NCBI GenBank assembly: GCA_030549175.1
Contig: JAUKUA010000002.1
Coordinates: forward strand, 1,488,001 to 1,552,000
DNA length: 64,000 nt
Source: Lasiosphaeris hirsuta
Lineage: Eukaryota; Ascomycota; Sordariomycetes; Sordariales; Lasiosphaeriaceae
Reading direction: 5' to 3'
The number at the start of each line of letters is the position of its first letter. Within the stretch, counting starts at the first letter, position 1. The position numbers and the translations under genes are program-made. Positions 1 through 11,818 of the stretch are shown one piece after another. Below the pieces are notes generated by a model. The model saw nothing but the letters and a program-made list of their open reading frames with translations, made no database searches and had not been told where the DNA came from.

Positions 1-1
1 G

Positions 2-661
2 GATCTCGGCATGTACGTCGACTACGGCCCGGGCCCCAACAAGCACACATGGGGCGCCGCGCTGCTGTCCAAGTTCCCCATCCTCAACTCGACGCACCAC
101 CTGCTCCCCAGCCCCGTCGGCGAGCTAGCCCCGGCAATCCACGCCACGCTCGACGTCTACGGCACCCTCGTCGACGTATTTGTCTTCCACTCGGGCCAGG
201 AAGAGGACCCCGAGGACCGCAGGCTGCAGTCCGAGTATCTGGCCAAGCTGATGGGCAGCTCGCCGCGCCCGAGCGTCCTGCTCTCGTACCTCGTTACTCG
301 CCCCCTCGACGGCAACTACAACAACTACGTGTCCGACGTCAGCGGCATGCACGACGTCGACCCGTCCGATTGGGACCGCTGGTGCGAGTACATCCTGTTC
401 AAGGGCCTGCGCCGCACGGGCTACGCCCGTGTCAGCAGGAGCACCATCACCGACACGGAGCTGCAGGTGGCCAAGTTCGTCGTGCCCAAGACAGAGCTCG
501 AGGGCGCTGTCGCGCGGCACCTGGGCGCTGACCTGAGAAATAAGCAGGTTCAGGAGCATGAGGTGGCGCCGGGGTGGAGGTTCCCTGCCATATTTAAGGG
601 AGAGGGAGTCAGGGGGCACCGGTATCATGTCTTTGATGAACCGAGGTATTATAACTATTGA
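2..661 (+). CDS. cwh43: CWH43 C-terminal part (partial, 5' end outside window)
   Basis: The reading frame is open from base 2 to a TGA at 659-661, so only the last ~219 residues are present. The protein matches the C-terminal endonuclease/exonuclease/phosphatase-like domain of CWH43. Recognisable blocks are [20 protein letters not shown] near the start, HSGQEED at about residue 60, [17 protein letters not shown] at about 115 and STITDTELQ at about 150. In yeast, Cwh43 is a multi-spanning ER/Golgi protein that puts ceramide on GPI anchors, and this domain is needed for that. The membrane-spanning N-terminal half lies off the left edge. No frameshift or stop is seen. The assignment rests on remembered family motifs, not on a search. 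Confidence 0.9.
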   Translation, partial: DLGMYVDYGPGPNKHTWGAALLSKFPILNSTHHLLPSPVGELAPAIHATLDVYGTLVDVFVFHSGQEEDPEDRRLQSEYLAKLMGSSPRPSVLLSYLVTRPLDGNYNNYVSDVSGMHDVDPSDWDRWCEYILFKGLRRTGYARVSRSTITDTELQVAKFVVPKTELEGAVARHLGADLRNKQVQEHEVAPGWRFPAIFKGEGVRGHRYHVFDEPRYYNY

Positions 662-1373
662 GGGTATGAAGGGGGCTGGATTGGGGGGGGGGGGGTGGGG
701 GGTGTTGGCTTGGATGGGAGGTGTCGGGGGTCGGGGTGTGGGATGGGATGGGATATTGGGCGGCGGATGGTATATGAAGCAGGGTTTAAAACATGATGTG
801 ATGTCGGCCTAGGGGTTAGCCTGTTCTTTGTAGCTTTTATATTTCTCATGGAATGTGACGTGCATACAAGCTTGGGAAAACGTATGTGTTTCAGTCGTCA
901 CATAGTAAAATCTAATTCATGTATATGTATCTGGTATCCTATGGTCTCTGCATGCTGTCTCCATCGTCGACCTTTCCTGCCCGAGGTCTTTCAGATATCA
1001 AGGTTCGCTTTTGCACGGGCCTACGTCTAGTTTCCTCCCGGCTCAACACAACGCCGGCAAGGCCACTCATGAAGACACCGGCATCGTTGTTTATCCCAGG
1101 GTGGCTTAAACACTGCGGTGATGCCACAACAGGCGAACGGCCCGCTGACAACGACTCGGAATTATTTTTGGTTACCCCTACCGCGCGACACGTAAGGTCC
1201 AGATTCAACTCCCAACCATGACTGTTTCCAAGACAACCAATCAAGCCTACCCCTACCGTTTCAACACGATGCCCTAGACATCTGCCCTGGACATCTGCGA
1301 CTCCACGCGACGGGCTCAAAGTTAGGGGCAAGTTCTTGCGCTCCGTCTCGCAACAAGCAATGGCTTTGAGCCG
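662..1373. other. intergenic region
   Basis: No gene is recognised. It begins with G-rich, low-complexity DNA containing a 13-base G run (683-695) and repeated GGGATGG/GGTGTGG words, then becomes ordinary mixed sequence. Confidence 0.6.
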
Positions 1374-1568
1374 GTGGAAGGCTACGCAAAAGCCCAACGG
1401 ACTTCTACCACAGCCATTACCTTGGCAGACTTCCTACAAGACACACCGCAAGATGAAGATTTCAGGATGACGCCGAAACAGCAAACCCTTTTCGCTTTAG
1501 ACATTGCCTCATCGGTCCTCCAGCTACAGCAAACCCTTGCAACAGAATTGCAAAGCATGGTAGATTGA
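1374..1568 (+). pseudogene. remnant resembling a fungal DUF7580 / prion-inhibition-type domain
   Basis: A 64-codon open stretch contains LADFLQ, then RMTPKQQTLFALDIASSVLQ and LQQT. This resembles the conserved helix of fungal DUF7580-type proteins, in which an LxLxxRxxLAxxLASSLLQLxxT pattern precedes a W-rich block. Everything up- and downstream that would complete such a gene is missing, and the frame stops at 1566-1568. It is read as a relic about 100 bp from the end of the next gene. Similarity is from memory and the stretch is short, so it could be chance. Confidence 0.35.
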
Positions 1569-1674
1569 ATCTTGTCCGCCAAACTGAACTTTTACATTCG
1601 ACGTCTACAGATTCACCCAGACCCCAATATTTCCAACTTTCGAGAAATATCAGAGTTGTAGATTGCCAGCCCTC

Positions 1675-3504
1675 CTATTCCGGAATTACGTGTTCACTCT
1701 CCGGCACGCCAGCCTTCCACTGGTATGTCGATGCAACATGGCCGTTTGGTGGGTGCTTCTGGCCTTTCTGGCCGTAAAAGTTTTCGCGATAGGTTCCCCC
1801 GGGGACATTATAGTCGTCCCAGAAGAGGCCGCGTTTCCGGAGCTCGGGAAGGAGCAACTTGCCGATGTCCTTGAAGGACTGCGGGAAGAGAGCATACCCC
1901 TGGGTGAGCTGTCAGTCTTGTTTCCTCAACAGCTACAGTCGTGCGGGAATGACTTGCAAAGTTGAAACCATCAACATCGGCCTCAGCAATCCAGACCTCC
2001 AGGCCATCCGCGACTTGGGCTGCGGTGCCCACGATAAGGGGGCCATTGCCACCAATGCTGATATGCTCGGCCACCGTGTGCTTAGTCCACTTGGAATTAG
2101 CGGGCGAGAAACGAGCATAGGCATCGACCGTTGACCGGACCGCGTTGCTCTCAACGTGCCTCAGCTCCTCATCATCGCCATACTTGTCCAAATCAATCCC
2201 CGTCCACCCACCAAACAACGCCAAGGCGCCCTCGGTCGAGGCATACTTCCTGAAGTCCTTCAGCTTGGCCTGCGCCTCCTCTTCAGTCTCTCCGATGATA
2301 GGCGTCACCAGCGCCAGCACCTTGATGGCGCGGGAGTCGCGCCGAAAGTCGTCCCGGGCCAGCTGGCGCACGTCGGCGATGCTCTTGGCGACGACGGCGG
2401 CGGCGTGGGCCGACACGAAGATGGCTTCGGCGTGCTGCGCCGCAAATATCTTGCCGGCCTTGGAGGTGCCGGCCTGCAGGAGGAGCGGCGTCCGCTGCGG
2501 GCTCGGCTGCGTGATGGCCGGCCCCGGCACGTTGAAGAAACGCCCCTTGTGGTTGATCTTGCGCACGAGCGCCGGGTTCGTGTAGACGCCCGTCTCGCGG
2601 TTGAGCTGTACGGCGTCGTCGCGCCACGAGGATTGGAAGAGCTTGTACATGACCTTGATGTACTCTTCGGCTTGGGCGTAGCGGTCGTCGTGCTGGGGGC
2701 CGACATTAGTGCATTGGGTTGATAAGTAGAAAAGAGGGGGGGGGGCCTACGGCGGGCTGTTCGGAGTGCCCAAGGTTTTTGGCGGCTGAGTTGAGGTAGC
2801 TGGTCACGATCTAGGTCAAAGGTTAGTTAGGCCACTGCTGTAATATTTTGATCTGATGCATGACAGCTGCTTACATTCCATCCGAGTCTTTACAACAGAC
2901 CCCCGTTAGCTGTTTACTCCCTTCGACTCTTGTATGCAACATGGAGAGCTGAGAGGGAGCAACGTACCTTCCCTTGGTCAGATGGTCGACGGTGGCCAAT
3001 CTCCGAGCGAGATGATACGGCTGCTCATATGTGGTCGACACCGTAACTCCGAAGCCGAGACTCTTGGTCGCGACGGCCATGGCCGGGACGATGGCAAGGG
3101 GCTCATTCATGGGCCACTGAGCCCCCGAAGTCATGGCTGCATCCAGATTTTGCTTATAAACATCGTATCCGCCTTTTCGTGTCAGTGTTTACCGCTGAAA
3201 AGGGGGGGGGGAATATTTTCGGGGAACTCACCGAGGACATCTGCAATGAACATGCCGTGGAACTTGGCCTCTTCGAGGATCTGTGCCAACTCGACCCAGT
3301 GGTCAATGTCACCGAAGCGCCAAGACTCATCATCGGGGTGCCTCCAGAGTCCAGGGGACTGATGTCCGCTGCCTGCATATGAAGGATCACTGTTTAGCAG
3401 CTTGACCCAGCGTTCTAGGGACCGTGTGGGGACAACTCACACATCATGACGAAGGCATTAATGATGAGAGGCTTCTTTGACCTAGTCTCATTTTGGCTTG
3501 CCAT
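1675..3504 (-). CDS. NtaA/SnaA/DszA-family FMN-dependent monooxygenase
   Basis: Seven exons are assigned (complement of 1675-1899, 1958-2692, 2751-2810, 2875-2887, 2968-3172, 3232-3372, 3441-3504), giving 480 residues, the usual family length. Family marks in order are an N-terminal strand IINAFVMM, SPGLWRHPDDESW (about 26-38), HWVELAQILEEAKFHGMF, an MNEPLAIVPAMA block, GWNIVTSYL and the C-terminal GLFWDDYNVPGGTYRENFYG. Relatives use FMNH2 from a partner reductase to oxidise nitrilotriacetate, pristinamycin IIB or organosulfur compounds; the substrate here cannot be told. The fourth exon is only 13 nt. The last intron (1900-1957) appears to start with GC (GCAAGT) rather than GT. The start is the first ATG giving the conserved N-terminus. 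A second, broken member of the family lies at 12.7-14.4 kb. Confidence 0.85.
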
Positions 3505-4283
3505 TTCGAGATCCTGGTCTGGGGAAAGCGCTTGTTGTCGATTGTGCTATTCAGCGGTTGATGATGCGTTCAGGGGGGGGGGGGGGTGAGTGAGATGCCA
3601 ATGAGAAAGCTGAAGGAAGCGGCCATAATAACGACTGGCGAATTCCAAGTCTTTCCGGGTTGTAATTGCGGGCCGTTCGGCTCCTGATGGTAGTTTGTAC
3701 ACGACAGGCTGCCGGCTCCGACTGTCGGGTGTTCGGCGATGGCGTGATTCGCATCGCGATGGTCTCATCGTGGCCCGAATGGGTGCCAAGACCGCTTATA
3801 CTGACCGGAGCGGAGGTCTACCCGACAAACTGGTTGGACCATGCGACGGCTGCAACATCTGCCCTCTCTAGTCTCGTCGGGTGAGAGTCTCTCCGCCGAT
3901 CGGGTGGGGGTTTGGTAGTGTCTCCTGCAGAGAGTGCAGATGCAGGCCTGGTGGGCGGTGGTGACCAAGATGGGCTTGTTTTGCCCCCCCCCCCCCCCCC
4001 AAAAAAAGGTCAGAGCCAACCTGCTAGACCCATGAGTCGAAATGGCTCGCGATGGCGCAATCAATCCCCGTGATTTGTAAGTAGCCAGGTTTGTTGGCCC
4101 GATTCTTCAAAGATGCATACTGCCGCCCGTGTGTTCTACGACGCTCTGCTTTGCCGAACCCCGAGACATTCAGCCATCGTCAAAAGCAGTTGATGCTATT
4201 GCTATTGTGATCCGGTCCACTGCTTGTTCTACACTGGCTTGCACGGGCAGCTGAGGCACACACGGGAACAAGCACATCCGACA
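3505..4283. other. divergent intergenic region with homopolymer runs
   Basis: This is the shared upstream region of the monooxygenase (-) and the MDR oxidoreductase (+). It contains a 14-base G run (3573-3586) and a 17-base C run followed by seven A (3984-4007). No further gene is seen. Confidence 0.6.
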
Positions 4284-5801
4284 ATGGGTGGCCTTTCCTT
4301 TCTTCGCAGAATGTCCCTGCAACAGAAGAACCGCACCCCTGTCTCGACGGCGAGCACGAGTGCTGAGATCGTCGAGGAGGAGCCGGCTCAGATTGCTACA
4401 CCAGAGACACAGACCGTCCTCCTGTTGCATGCGGCCCGTCAGCCGTACCAGCTGACAGAGGACTACCCTGTTCCGCAGGTGGAAGGAGACAGCGAAGTGC
4501 TCGTCAGGGCCCAGGCAATTGGTCTCAACCCCATTGACTGGAAGGCACCGTGAGTGTCACTCCTCCTGGCCGGACCGACATCCCGAGTAACCAAGGATTT
4601 CTAACATGCAATTGTGGAAAAGTGATTTCAACTTTGCCATTCCAGAGCTGCCATATATCTCGGGTAGAGAGTTGGCTGGCGTGGTTGTGCAAAAGCCAAG
4701 ACATGCCTCGCGTCTTAAGGTCCGAGACAGGGTATGATCTCACAACATGCTACCCCTTTCGAACTCCACGCTAACACAACATGCAGGTGTTGGTTATCTC
4801 GACAGACTACCGTGACCTCCGCAAGGCGGCCTATCAACAATACGTGGTTGCCTTTGACTACAACACAGTCCGGCTACCTCGCACTCTCTCCTTTGAAGAA
4901 GGCTCAACGCTAGGCGTGGCCTTTGTAGCAGCTGCCCTGTCCTTGGGCGTGTGCATGGGTGTTGATTTCTCAAGTGTCCTTGACGGCCCTGATCTCTTTA
5001 GTCTGGTTAGGGGAGTCGCCCCTGAGGTGCTTGCTGATGACATCAGGAAGGAATGTCTCGATAGCATCCGGGACTATGAGCGAGCCGTTGCCGGAGACTG
5101 GCTCGCGGTTTGGGGTGGTCAGTACTCATCATCTCCTTTTAGTGGTACGCATTAAACTACTATACTTATATATCTTATTAGGGTCATCAACATCAGCAAA
5201 CATCACCATCCAGCTAGCCAAACTGGCGGGATTGAAAACGATAGCCATAGTCGACAAGGCAAAGCACGGGCTGCGCCTTGCCAACCATAAATCCATTCGG
5301 ACCGACCTACTGGTGGACAGCCATGACCCCCAGCGCGCCGTCGACATTATCCGCGGTAACCTCAAGGGCAAGTTGCGATTCGGAATCGACACAAGGGGGA
5401 AAGAGTCGGCAACGAGCCTCCTGCAAGCCTTGTCTCCCGGAAACCTAGCGACGGCGCCGCCAGCTTCGAAAGACAGCCCAGTCGACTCCCCGCCGTCACC
5501 GCCTGCCACACCGCACGATTCTGCTCTGCTGTCGGCACACTTGATCGGGTTGACGGGCCTGCCGAAGCAGACCCCCCCGGAAGGGACGCTGTTTCATACC
5601 GTGCCGATCAAGTTGTTCCACGAAGTGCCTGCTGTTGGTGAGGCGCTTGTCAGCTGGCTGGAACGCCTGCTTTCGAGTGGGTTGGTTTCGCCCCCAGAGA
5701 TTATCGATGTTGAGCAAGGGCTTGGGAGCATCAACAAGGGGTTGGATAGAATGAGGAAGGGGGAGATTAGCGGCGGGAAGTTGGTGGTCAACGTGACGTA
5801 A
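4284..5801 (+). CDS. MDR-superfamily zinc-binding-dehydrogenase-like oxidoreductase (CipB/enoyl-reductase type)
   Basis: Four exons are assigned (4284-4549, 4623-4731, 4787-5117, 5182-5801) giving 441 residues. The GroES-like half shows VLVRAQAIGLNPIDWK (about 74-89) followed by YISGRELAGVV. The Rossmann half is interrupted by an intron at WGG/SSTSANITIQLAKLAGLK. The C-terminus ends GEISGGKLVVNV as in fungal MDR enzymes. No structural or catalytic zinc-cysteine cluster is visible, which fits the zinc-independent NADPH enoyl-reductase/quinone-reductase branch often found in fungal metabolite clusters. The ATG at 4284 has a good context (A at -3, G at +4); an in-frame ATG at 4311 is an alternative. 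The reaction is unknown. Its position between two monooxygenases suggests a shared pathway. Confidence 0.8.
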
Positions 5802-6621
5802 AGAAGTCGGACTCGATGAGGTATATATACCCACTTAGAGAAGTAAAAAGAGCTGGTGTTTATAGAATTGCATAGAATGTACTTAGGTACAGGTAAGTAA
5901 GTAGATAGTAAGGTTTCACGGAAAATATACCTCTTTCTCAGCTCTCTCCAGTCGGATGAAGCTCCCGTCAACAACTGGAGCCTGGATATCATGTTCAAAG
6001 TGTCACCAATCGAGAAACAACACTAGGTCGGTCTACCGTTGGTCTTGAGCTGCATCAATTTCAAAAAAGCCCATTGCAAATTGGTATTGGTAATAATTCT
6101 CTGTCGAGTCAAAAGTCGTATCATATTATTCGGTTACTACCTAGTAGTAACCCCAATCTCTACTATCATATTGGTATCCTCTCTTTTGTCCCATATTATG
6201 TACAACCTCTGTCACAGGCTTTGGCGCAAATATGTGGGGTGCCATGCTACGCCAAGCCTTGACAAGCTGGCCGCGCGTACCATGTCGGTATTCCCAGCGG
6301 TGCAATTGGTTTATTTGGTTTGGATGCCGAGGGGAGTGGATTCGACTCGGCTGCTAAAATGGCGGAATTCAAAGGGGTTTCGGAACGATATCACCTAATA
6401 TTTCATTGTCCATTGTACCACCACTGGCCGCTCCACTAGCAAAACCGGGTGCCGAGCTGTCAGATCACAAGCGGTACCCCAAAGGGAAGCAAAGCGGAAA
6501 CGAGGTAAGAAGAGAGGACCCTTATGGGGTTGTTGGTGGGATATCAAGCCTATTCCCGCATGCGGATATCAACAACCCCTGAGTTCAGCCCCTGAATGCC
6601 GCCCCTGAGCCGGTTCCAGAC
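5802..6621. other. AT-richer convergent intergenic region
   Basis: It lies between two convergent genes. It is AT-richer than its surroundings, with short TAGGTA/TAAGTA words at about 5880-5905. No gene, RNA or clear repeat is recognised. Confidence 0.6.
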
Positions 6622-8758
6622 TCAACTTGAAGCCGGGGCGGTGGACCAATCTCCCGGCAAGTCCCACCAGCTCTCGTGGATGTCCCTGAGGTCGACCTGG
6701 TCGGGCAGCTTGAGGTAGTTGGTCATGTCTGAGTCGGCTGTGGCCTCGCGGCGGGTCCAGCCGTTGCCAAAATACCAGGCGAAGCGGTTGCTCGACTCAC
6801 CCAGGTACGTGTACTCCCAGTCCTCCCAGCGGGGCTCCCTGCGCACGGCGGTGACGTGGCCGGCGCTGCCGGGCCAGATTCCGTGGATGCGGCCGCCGGG
6901 CTTGCCGCCGTTATACCACGAGCTGCAATGGTCTGACAGCACCGTCGACGTGAAGAAGGCGTCGGCGTACTCGACGAACTCGTCGGCCGCGCGCTTGGAC
7001 GGCGTGATGCTCTTGACGCCCTCGCGCGACACCTTGCGCAGTACCTTAGCGAACAGCGCCAGCTGGTTCTCGACGCTGTGCGGCACCGTGCCCGACGGCC
7101 CCGTGCCGTGCGGCCCGTGGATGTAGAACAGGTTGGGGAACCCCGGCGTGGCCAAGCCGAGGTACGTGTAGGGAAACCCGGGCGCACCGTCCTTGCCGGC
7201 TGCCTGCGGGTCCCACAGGTCGCGCAGGTCCTTGCCGCGGGCCTGGATGGAAAAGGGGGTGACCATGTTGACGTTGGCGCCCGTGGCGCAGAAGACGGCG
7301 TCGACGGCGCGCTCAACCCCGTCGGCCGTCACGATGCCCGTCGCTGTGAAGCGCGCGATCGGGGTGCGGATGTAGTCGACGTTGTCCTCGGTGATGGCTT
7401 CGAGGTAGCCCGGGCCGGGCGTCAGGCGGCGGCAGTTGGGCGAGAAGTCGGGCACCAGGTGCTCGAGCAGCTCGGGTTTGCGCGCCAGCCGCTCGCGCAT
7501 GATCTGCGTGAAGCGCTCGCGCAGCTCGACGTTCTGCTCGGACCCGCGGAAGAAGGCGCTGAAGCGCCGCCAGTACTTGTCCTCGAGCGCCTTGCGGAAG
7601 GCCAGGTACGCCTGCGGGTCCGTCGCGAAGACCTTCTTCTGCTCGTCCGTGTAGGGCTGCGGCTCGAGCGTGCGCTCGTCGCCCGCCCACGACGCCGCGA
7701 TCCACGTCTTGTTGCGCGCGTAGTGGTCGAGGTGCGCCACCGTCTTCTGCAGGTTGGCCACCAGCTGGATGCCGCTGGCGCCGTTGCCGATCACGGCCAC
7801 CTTCTTACCGGCCGGATCAAAGTCCGCGTCCCAGTGCGACGCGTGCCGGAGCACACCTTGATACTCCTTGATGCCCGGGTACTCGGGGAGCTTCCAGTCG
7901 TTGAAGCGCCCGATGGCGGTGAAGACAAAGTCGGCGATCTCGACCTTGGTCTCGCTCGTGCCCAGGTCGAGCATCGCCACCCGCCACGCGCCCTCGGACT
8001 CGTCCCAGGTGATGGCGTCGACGCGGTGGCCGAACCGCGCGAAGCGGTACACGTCGTGCTTCTTGGCAACACCTTGCCAGTAGTCGCGAATCTCAGCACC
8101 CGGCGAGAACTGGTCGCTCCAGTTCGGGTTGGGCTCAAACGTGGACTGGTACACGTGCGAGGGAATGTCGCACCGCACTCCGGGATACACATTTTCTAGC
8201 CATGTGCCACCCTGGGTCCGGTTAGCATCGAGTGAGATGGATTCATAAAATTCAAGTGGCGGGACTCACAAAATCGCTGTTCTTCTCGTAAATGTTGAGC
8301 TTAATGCTGGGCACCTTGGCCGGCAGCAGGATGCCAGACAGGATGCCTGCAAGCCCGCCGCCAATGACTGCTACACGAAGGGATCGCGGCTCATCTATGA
8401 ACCGGTCGACGAGGGTGAGACTGGATTTTGGATATGACGGTACTGGCTGAAAAGCTTGGGTTGTTGGTGTGACGACGGCGGGTCCGGGTTGTGTGTTGTC
8501 TGCTGATGTTTGTGGTACAATATCTTCTTTGGGCTGGGTTGCAGGCTCAGGGGTAATCCCAGCGGTGACCTCAGGGGTGACCTCAGGGGTGACCTCAGCC
8601 ACCGCGACCGAGTCGGGTACAACGGTTTGGTCGACTTCTCCTTGACTGGATGAAGTGGAAGGGCTGGACGGACTTGGCAGCGCTTGTTCGGAAATGGTCA
8701 AGCCGCGCAGCTTTTCGTCCACGCTCACCAACTGGTCGGAAATGATTTGGGTGGCCAT
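6622..8758 (-). CDS. FAD-dependent Baeyer-Villiger-like monooxygenase with low-complexity N-terminal extension
   Basis: Two exons (complement of 8270-8758 and 6622-8211) give 692 residues. The FAD-binding glycine motif GGGLAG is at about 133-138 after a beta strand. GGTWLENVYPGVRCDIPSH follows the splice junction. RHASHWD at about 285-291 resembles the Baeyer-Villiger fingerprint (H-x3-WD). The NADP-binding motif IGNGASG is at about 304-310, followed by a CATGAN motif. These fit class B flavin monooxygenases that insert oxygen next to a ketone. The first ~120 residues are a Ser/Pro/Thr/Glu-rich tail absent from the core family, including three PEVT-type repeats encoded by a 12-bp tandem repeat. 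The start is the ATG at 8758 (MATQIIS). An upstream extension of the frame is open but unlike coding sequence. Confidence 0.85.
8564..8599. repeat. 12-bp tandem repeat, three copies, inside the FAD monooxygenase
   Basis: The unit GGTGACCTCAGG is repeated three times (last base of copy three differs). Because 12 is a multiple of three it codes on the minus strand for a repeated VTPE four-residue unit in the N-terminal extension. Confidence 0.9.
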
Positions 8759-10235
8759 TTTTAGTCTTATTCGACGAAAAGGGGTATATTTGTTTACACG
8801 GCAGAGTCCATCTGACAGCGTGGACGTCAAGTTGGGGCAGCTCAAATATGAGGACGACCCGGGTGTCCACCACTGATAAGGCATAACACCCGGTATTTCG
8901 TGATGATGGTATACAATGGCCCATGGCCTCTGATCGGGTCTCCGCTGGAGCATGGCGCCAAAGTGTACGATGCCGGGTACCGATCGACGAGGACACGAGC
9001 ACGTCAAGACCGGGTGCTATAGCACCATTCGCGGGGTACGATGCTCTAGCTCGTCTGAGACAACCCCCACCCAACCACCTAGAAACCAGCTTCCTAGCGC
9101 TGCACGTCGCCAACATGCCCTAATCTCCGACCATTAGGGCCTCGAGGTCCTTCTCTAGTTCTGACACGAAACTGTGTCTGGATCACGCCATGGCTGTCGT
9201 GCTCTCTGAACCCACCGCGGGTTCGGATCCGGTCTGAGGTAAGTGACCTGTGTTCCGCGTCGTCCGAAATGCTCAAACGAGTACATTACCAAGCAAGGTA
9301 CCTAGCATACCGTCAGTGGATATATCCGTCGCTGCATCTACGTCCCTGCTCTTCTTTGCATTTGCATTTGTGAGAGGATAGGTATGTAACGAAGCGGCTG
9401 GAACTCGTGAAAATGCCAAACCGACATCAGCAAGTGCCCATCTCGGCCCGTAAACATCTCGCCGGCATTCTCAGTGGCAAACTGACCTTACCCTCCCGGG
9501 CAGAGTCTTCATGCGGCGAAAGCTGCAGAAAGGTCGATGTGACGGTGGCCCCCGGCATCCCATATCAACAGGCCTGTCGAGTTCTAGAGCCCTGGCTGCA
9601 GAATGGCTGCAGAATGGCTGCAGAATGGCATGCCCGGCAGTCTGGTCGGCTACGGTCCCATGTTTGACATGGAGCAAGACTGAAGTACCAGCTACTCTAT
9701 GAGCAAGGGTTACAGCCCCACGAGTTTTGAAGTCGTGATCTCGGACAGAGCTGTCGCCATAATGGGTCCAGAGCCCCATTTCCTCGCCAAAACCCTGACT
9801 GAGGGGTTCAATTCCATGGCAAGGTAAATTAGCAGAAAAGTACAGAGAAAATCATGTCTTCTAGCTCGAGTCCTTCCCCCCGTCTCCCAGCTTCTCAGGG
9901 CCTCGGAATCCGCAGGGCTGGTTTGGCGAGATGGCCCACAGGTTTGGGCTCAAAATGGTAGCACCACGTTTTCTCCAGGTTGACAGCATGGGTGATAGCT
10001 CGACGCCTCATCCTTGGCGGTTGAGTGATGAGAATCAAGAGTGCAAGGGTTGAGTGTAGCTGCAGGTGTTTAAGTATCATACCGTCGACCGGATACGCAC
10101 TGTTTGTCTCACCTATCTATCCCAAATCATCTCCATCTTCTCCAAGTTGCTTCCAGCGGACTTGCCAAACATTCCCAAAAAGAAAACCCGAAACCTAGCA
10201 CAGTCCCACCCCAGGTCGCGCTGGTGGTCACAACC
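8759..10235. other. long intergenic region
   Basis: About 1.5 kb with no convincing gene. Short open frames on both strands have no recognisable family marks. It holds an 11-bp triplicated repeat at 9594-9626 and the likely promoters of the flanking divergent genes. Confidence 0.55.
9594..9626. repeat. 11-bp tandem repeat, three perfect copies
   Basis: The unit GGCTGCAGAAT occurs three times in a row. It lies in intergenic DNA and has no coding meaning. Confidence 0.9.
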
Positions 10236-11818
10236 ATGATAGCCACAGTCCCACCGCGTAAGAAATGGTACCAGATAGAATGGTTCCAGGAGCAAGACAC
10301 CCCCAGAGAGCGCAGGCTCATCAACAAACTTGATTTGCTCATTGTGCCGTATGCTTTTCTCACATATTGGGTCAAGTACATCGATCAGTCCAACTTGAGT
10401 GCGTCCCCCCCCCCCATTTTTTTTCCGCCCACTTTTATAAGTCGCTCCTAACATAAGAGACAGACAATGCATATGTGGCAGGCCTCAAGGAAGACCTAGG
10501 GTTCAAGGGGAATGAGCTGGTGCAGCTGCAGACATTTTACATTGTCGGCGCCGTCACGGGGCAGATCCCGTTCCTGTTTCTCTTCACCTATGTACCCATG
10601 TACCTACTGATCCCCTTTTTGGATGTGGCATGGGGCATCTTTACGCTCCTGCAGTACCGCGTCACCGGCTTTGCCGAGCTAGCTACGTACCACTTCCTGG
10701 TCGGCTAGTTTGAGGCCGCCTTCTTCCCGGCGATACACTACACCCTCGGCGCATGGTACCGTGGCGACGAGATTGGCCGTCGTGGCGGTGTTTTCTATGT
10801 CGGCTTGACGCTAGGCACCTTAACTACCGGTCTCATCCAAGCCGGTACATCTTCACGTCTCGACGGAGTCAATGGGCTCGAGGGCTGGAGGTAGATGTAC
10901 ATCATCTACTCCATCATCACCATCCCCATCGGCATCATAGGCTACTTTGTCCTGCCGGGCACGCCCGACATACCCAACCGTTAGCTCCTGAACGACAAAG
11001 ACATCCAGGCCGCCAAGAGTCGCCTAGAGCACAACGGACACGCGGTACAGGGCAAATTCACATTTAACACGGTCAAGTACCTATTCACGAGCTGGCACTT
11101 CTGGGCCATCATTCTTTTCGACGTCTTCTTTTGGAACGGGAGCATCAACCCCGGCACCGGTGGCTATCTACTCTAGCTCAAGAGTCTTAACCGCTACACG
11201 CCGGCACGTATCAACGAGCTCGGCGCCATCTCGCCGGCCATCGGCATCTTCTACACAGTCGGCATCTGCTTTACATCGGACCTGGTTCTGGGGCCTACCT
11301 AGGCCATCACCGTCGCCCACACATGGAACAGCATTGGCTTGATCATCCAGGTCATCTGGGAGGTACCTGAGGCGGCCCTATAGTTCTCCTTCATGATGGC
11401 TTACAGCGCCGTGTCTATGTCGAGTGTACTGTATGGCTAGGTGAACAACCAACTTAAAGCGTCGCCTACAGAGCGATCGTTTGTGTTAGTTCTCATCAAC
11501 GCCATCTCCCAAAGTACGACAGCCTAGACGCCGCTGCTCGTCTTCAAGACGGTCGAGGTGCCGCGCTTCCGGAAGGGCTACGCGTTTGTGCTAGGTAACG
11601 CGATTTGCTTAATCATCACGGCGCATCTCCTGAGGTTGTACCTTAAAAAGAAAGGGTAAGTTTACCCCTTTTTGCCGATCTGTAATCATTGACTGACTTT
11701 CAACAGGGCAAAGCATTCAGACAGCGAGTCTGGGTCTGTTTCGGGGGAGGACCATGGTAGAACCAAGTCGACAGATACCAAGACAATTCAGGTGTCGGAG
11801 AAGTCTGAGACGAATTAA
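10236..11818 (+). pseudogene. MFS transporter, allantoate/pantothenate (Dal5/Liz1) type, inactivated by eight in-frame TAG codons
   Basis: Exons 10236-10398, 10464-11655 and 11707-11818 keep one frame throughout. The first part reads YWVKYIDQSNL, then NNAYVAGLKEDLGF across the splice, typical of the anion:cation symporter branch. Eight TAG codons interrupt it at 10706, 10892, 10982, 11174, 11300, 11381, 11438 and 11525. They sit where relatives typically have Trp, for example LEGWR-stop-MYIIYS, PNR-stop-LLNDKDI and SSVLYG-stop-VNNQL. About a dozen other Trp codons remain TGG, and there is no frameshift. TGG to TAG is CpA to TpA on the other strand, the RIP change. The intact protein would import a small organic acid or amide. 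An alternative upstream ATG lies at 10104. Confidence 0.85.

Noticed and set aside
7078..8199. Plus-strand 373-codon open frame opposite the FAD monooxygenase
   Set aside because: It is the antisense shadow of a GC-rich gene, rich in Arg/Val/Gly and without any family marks.
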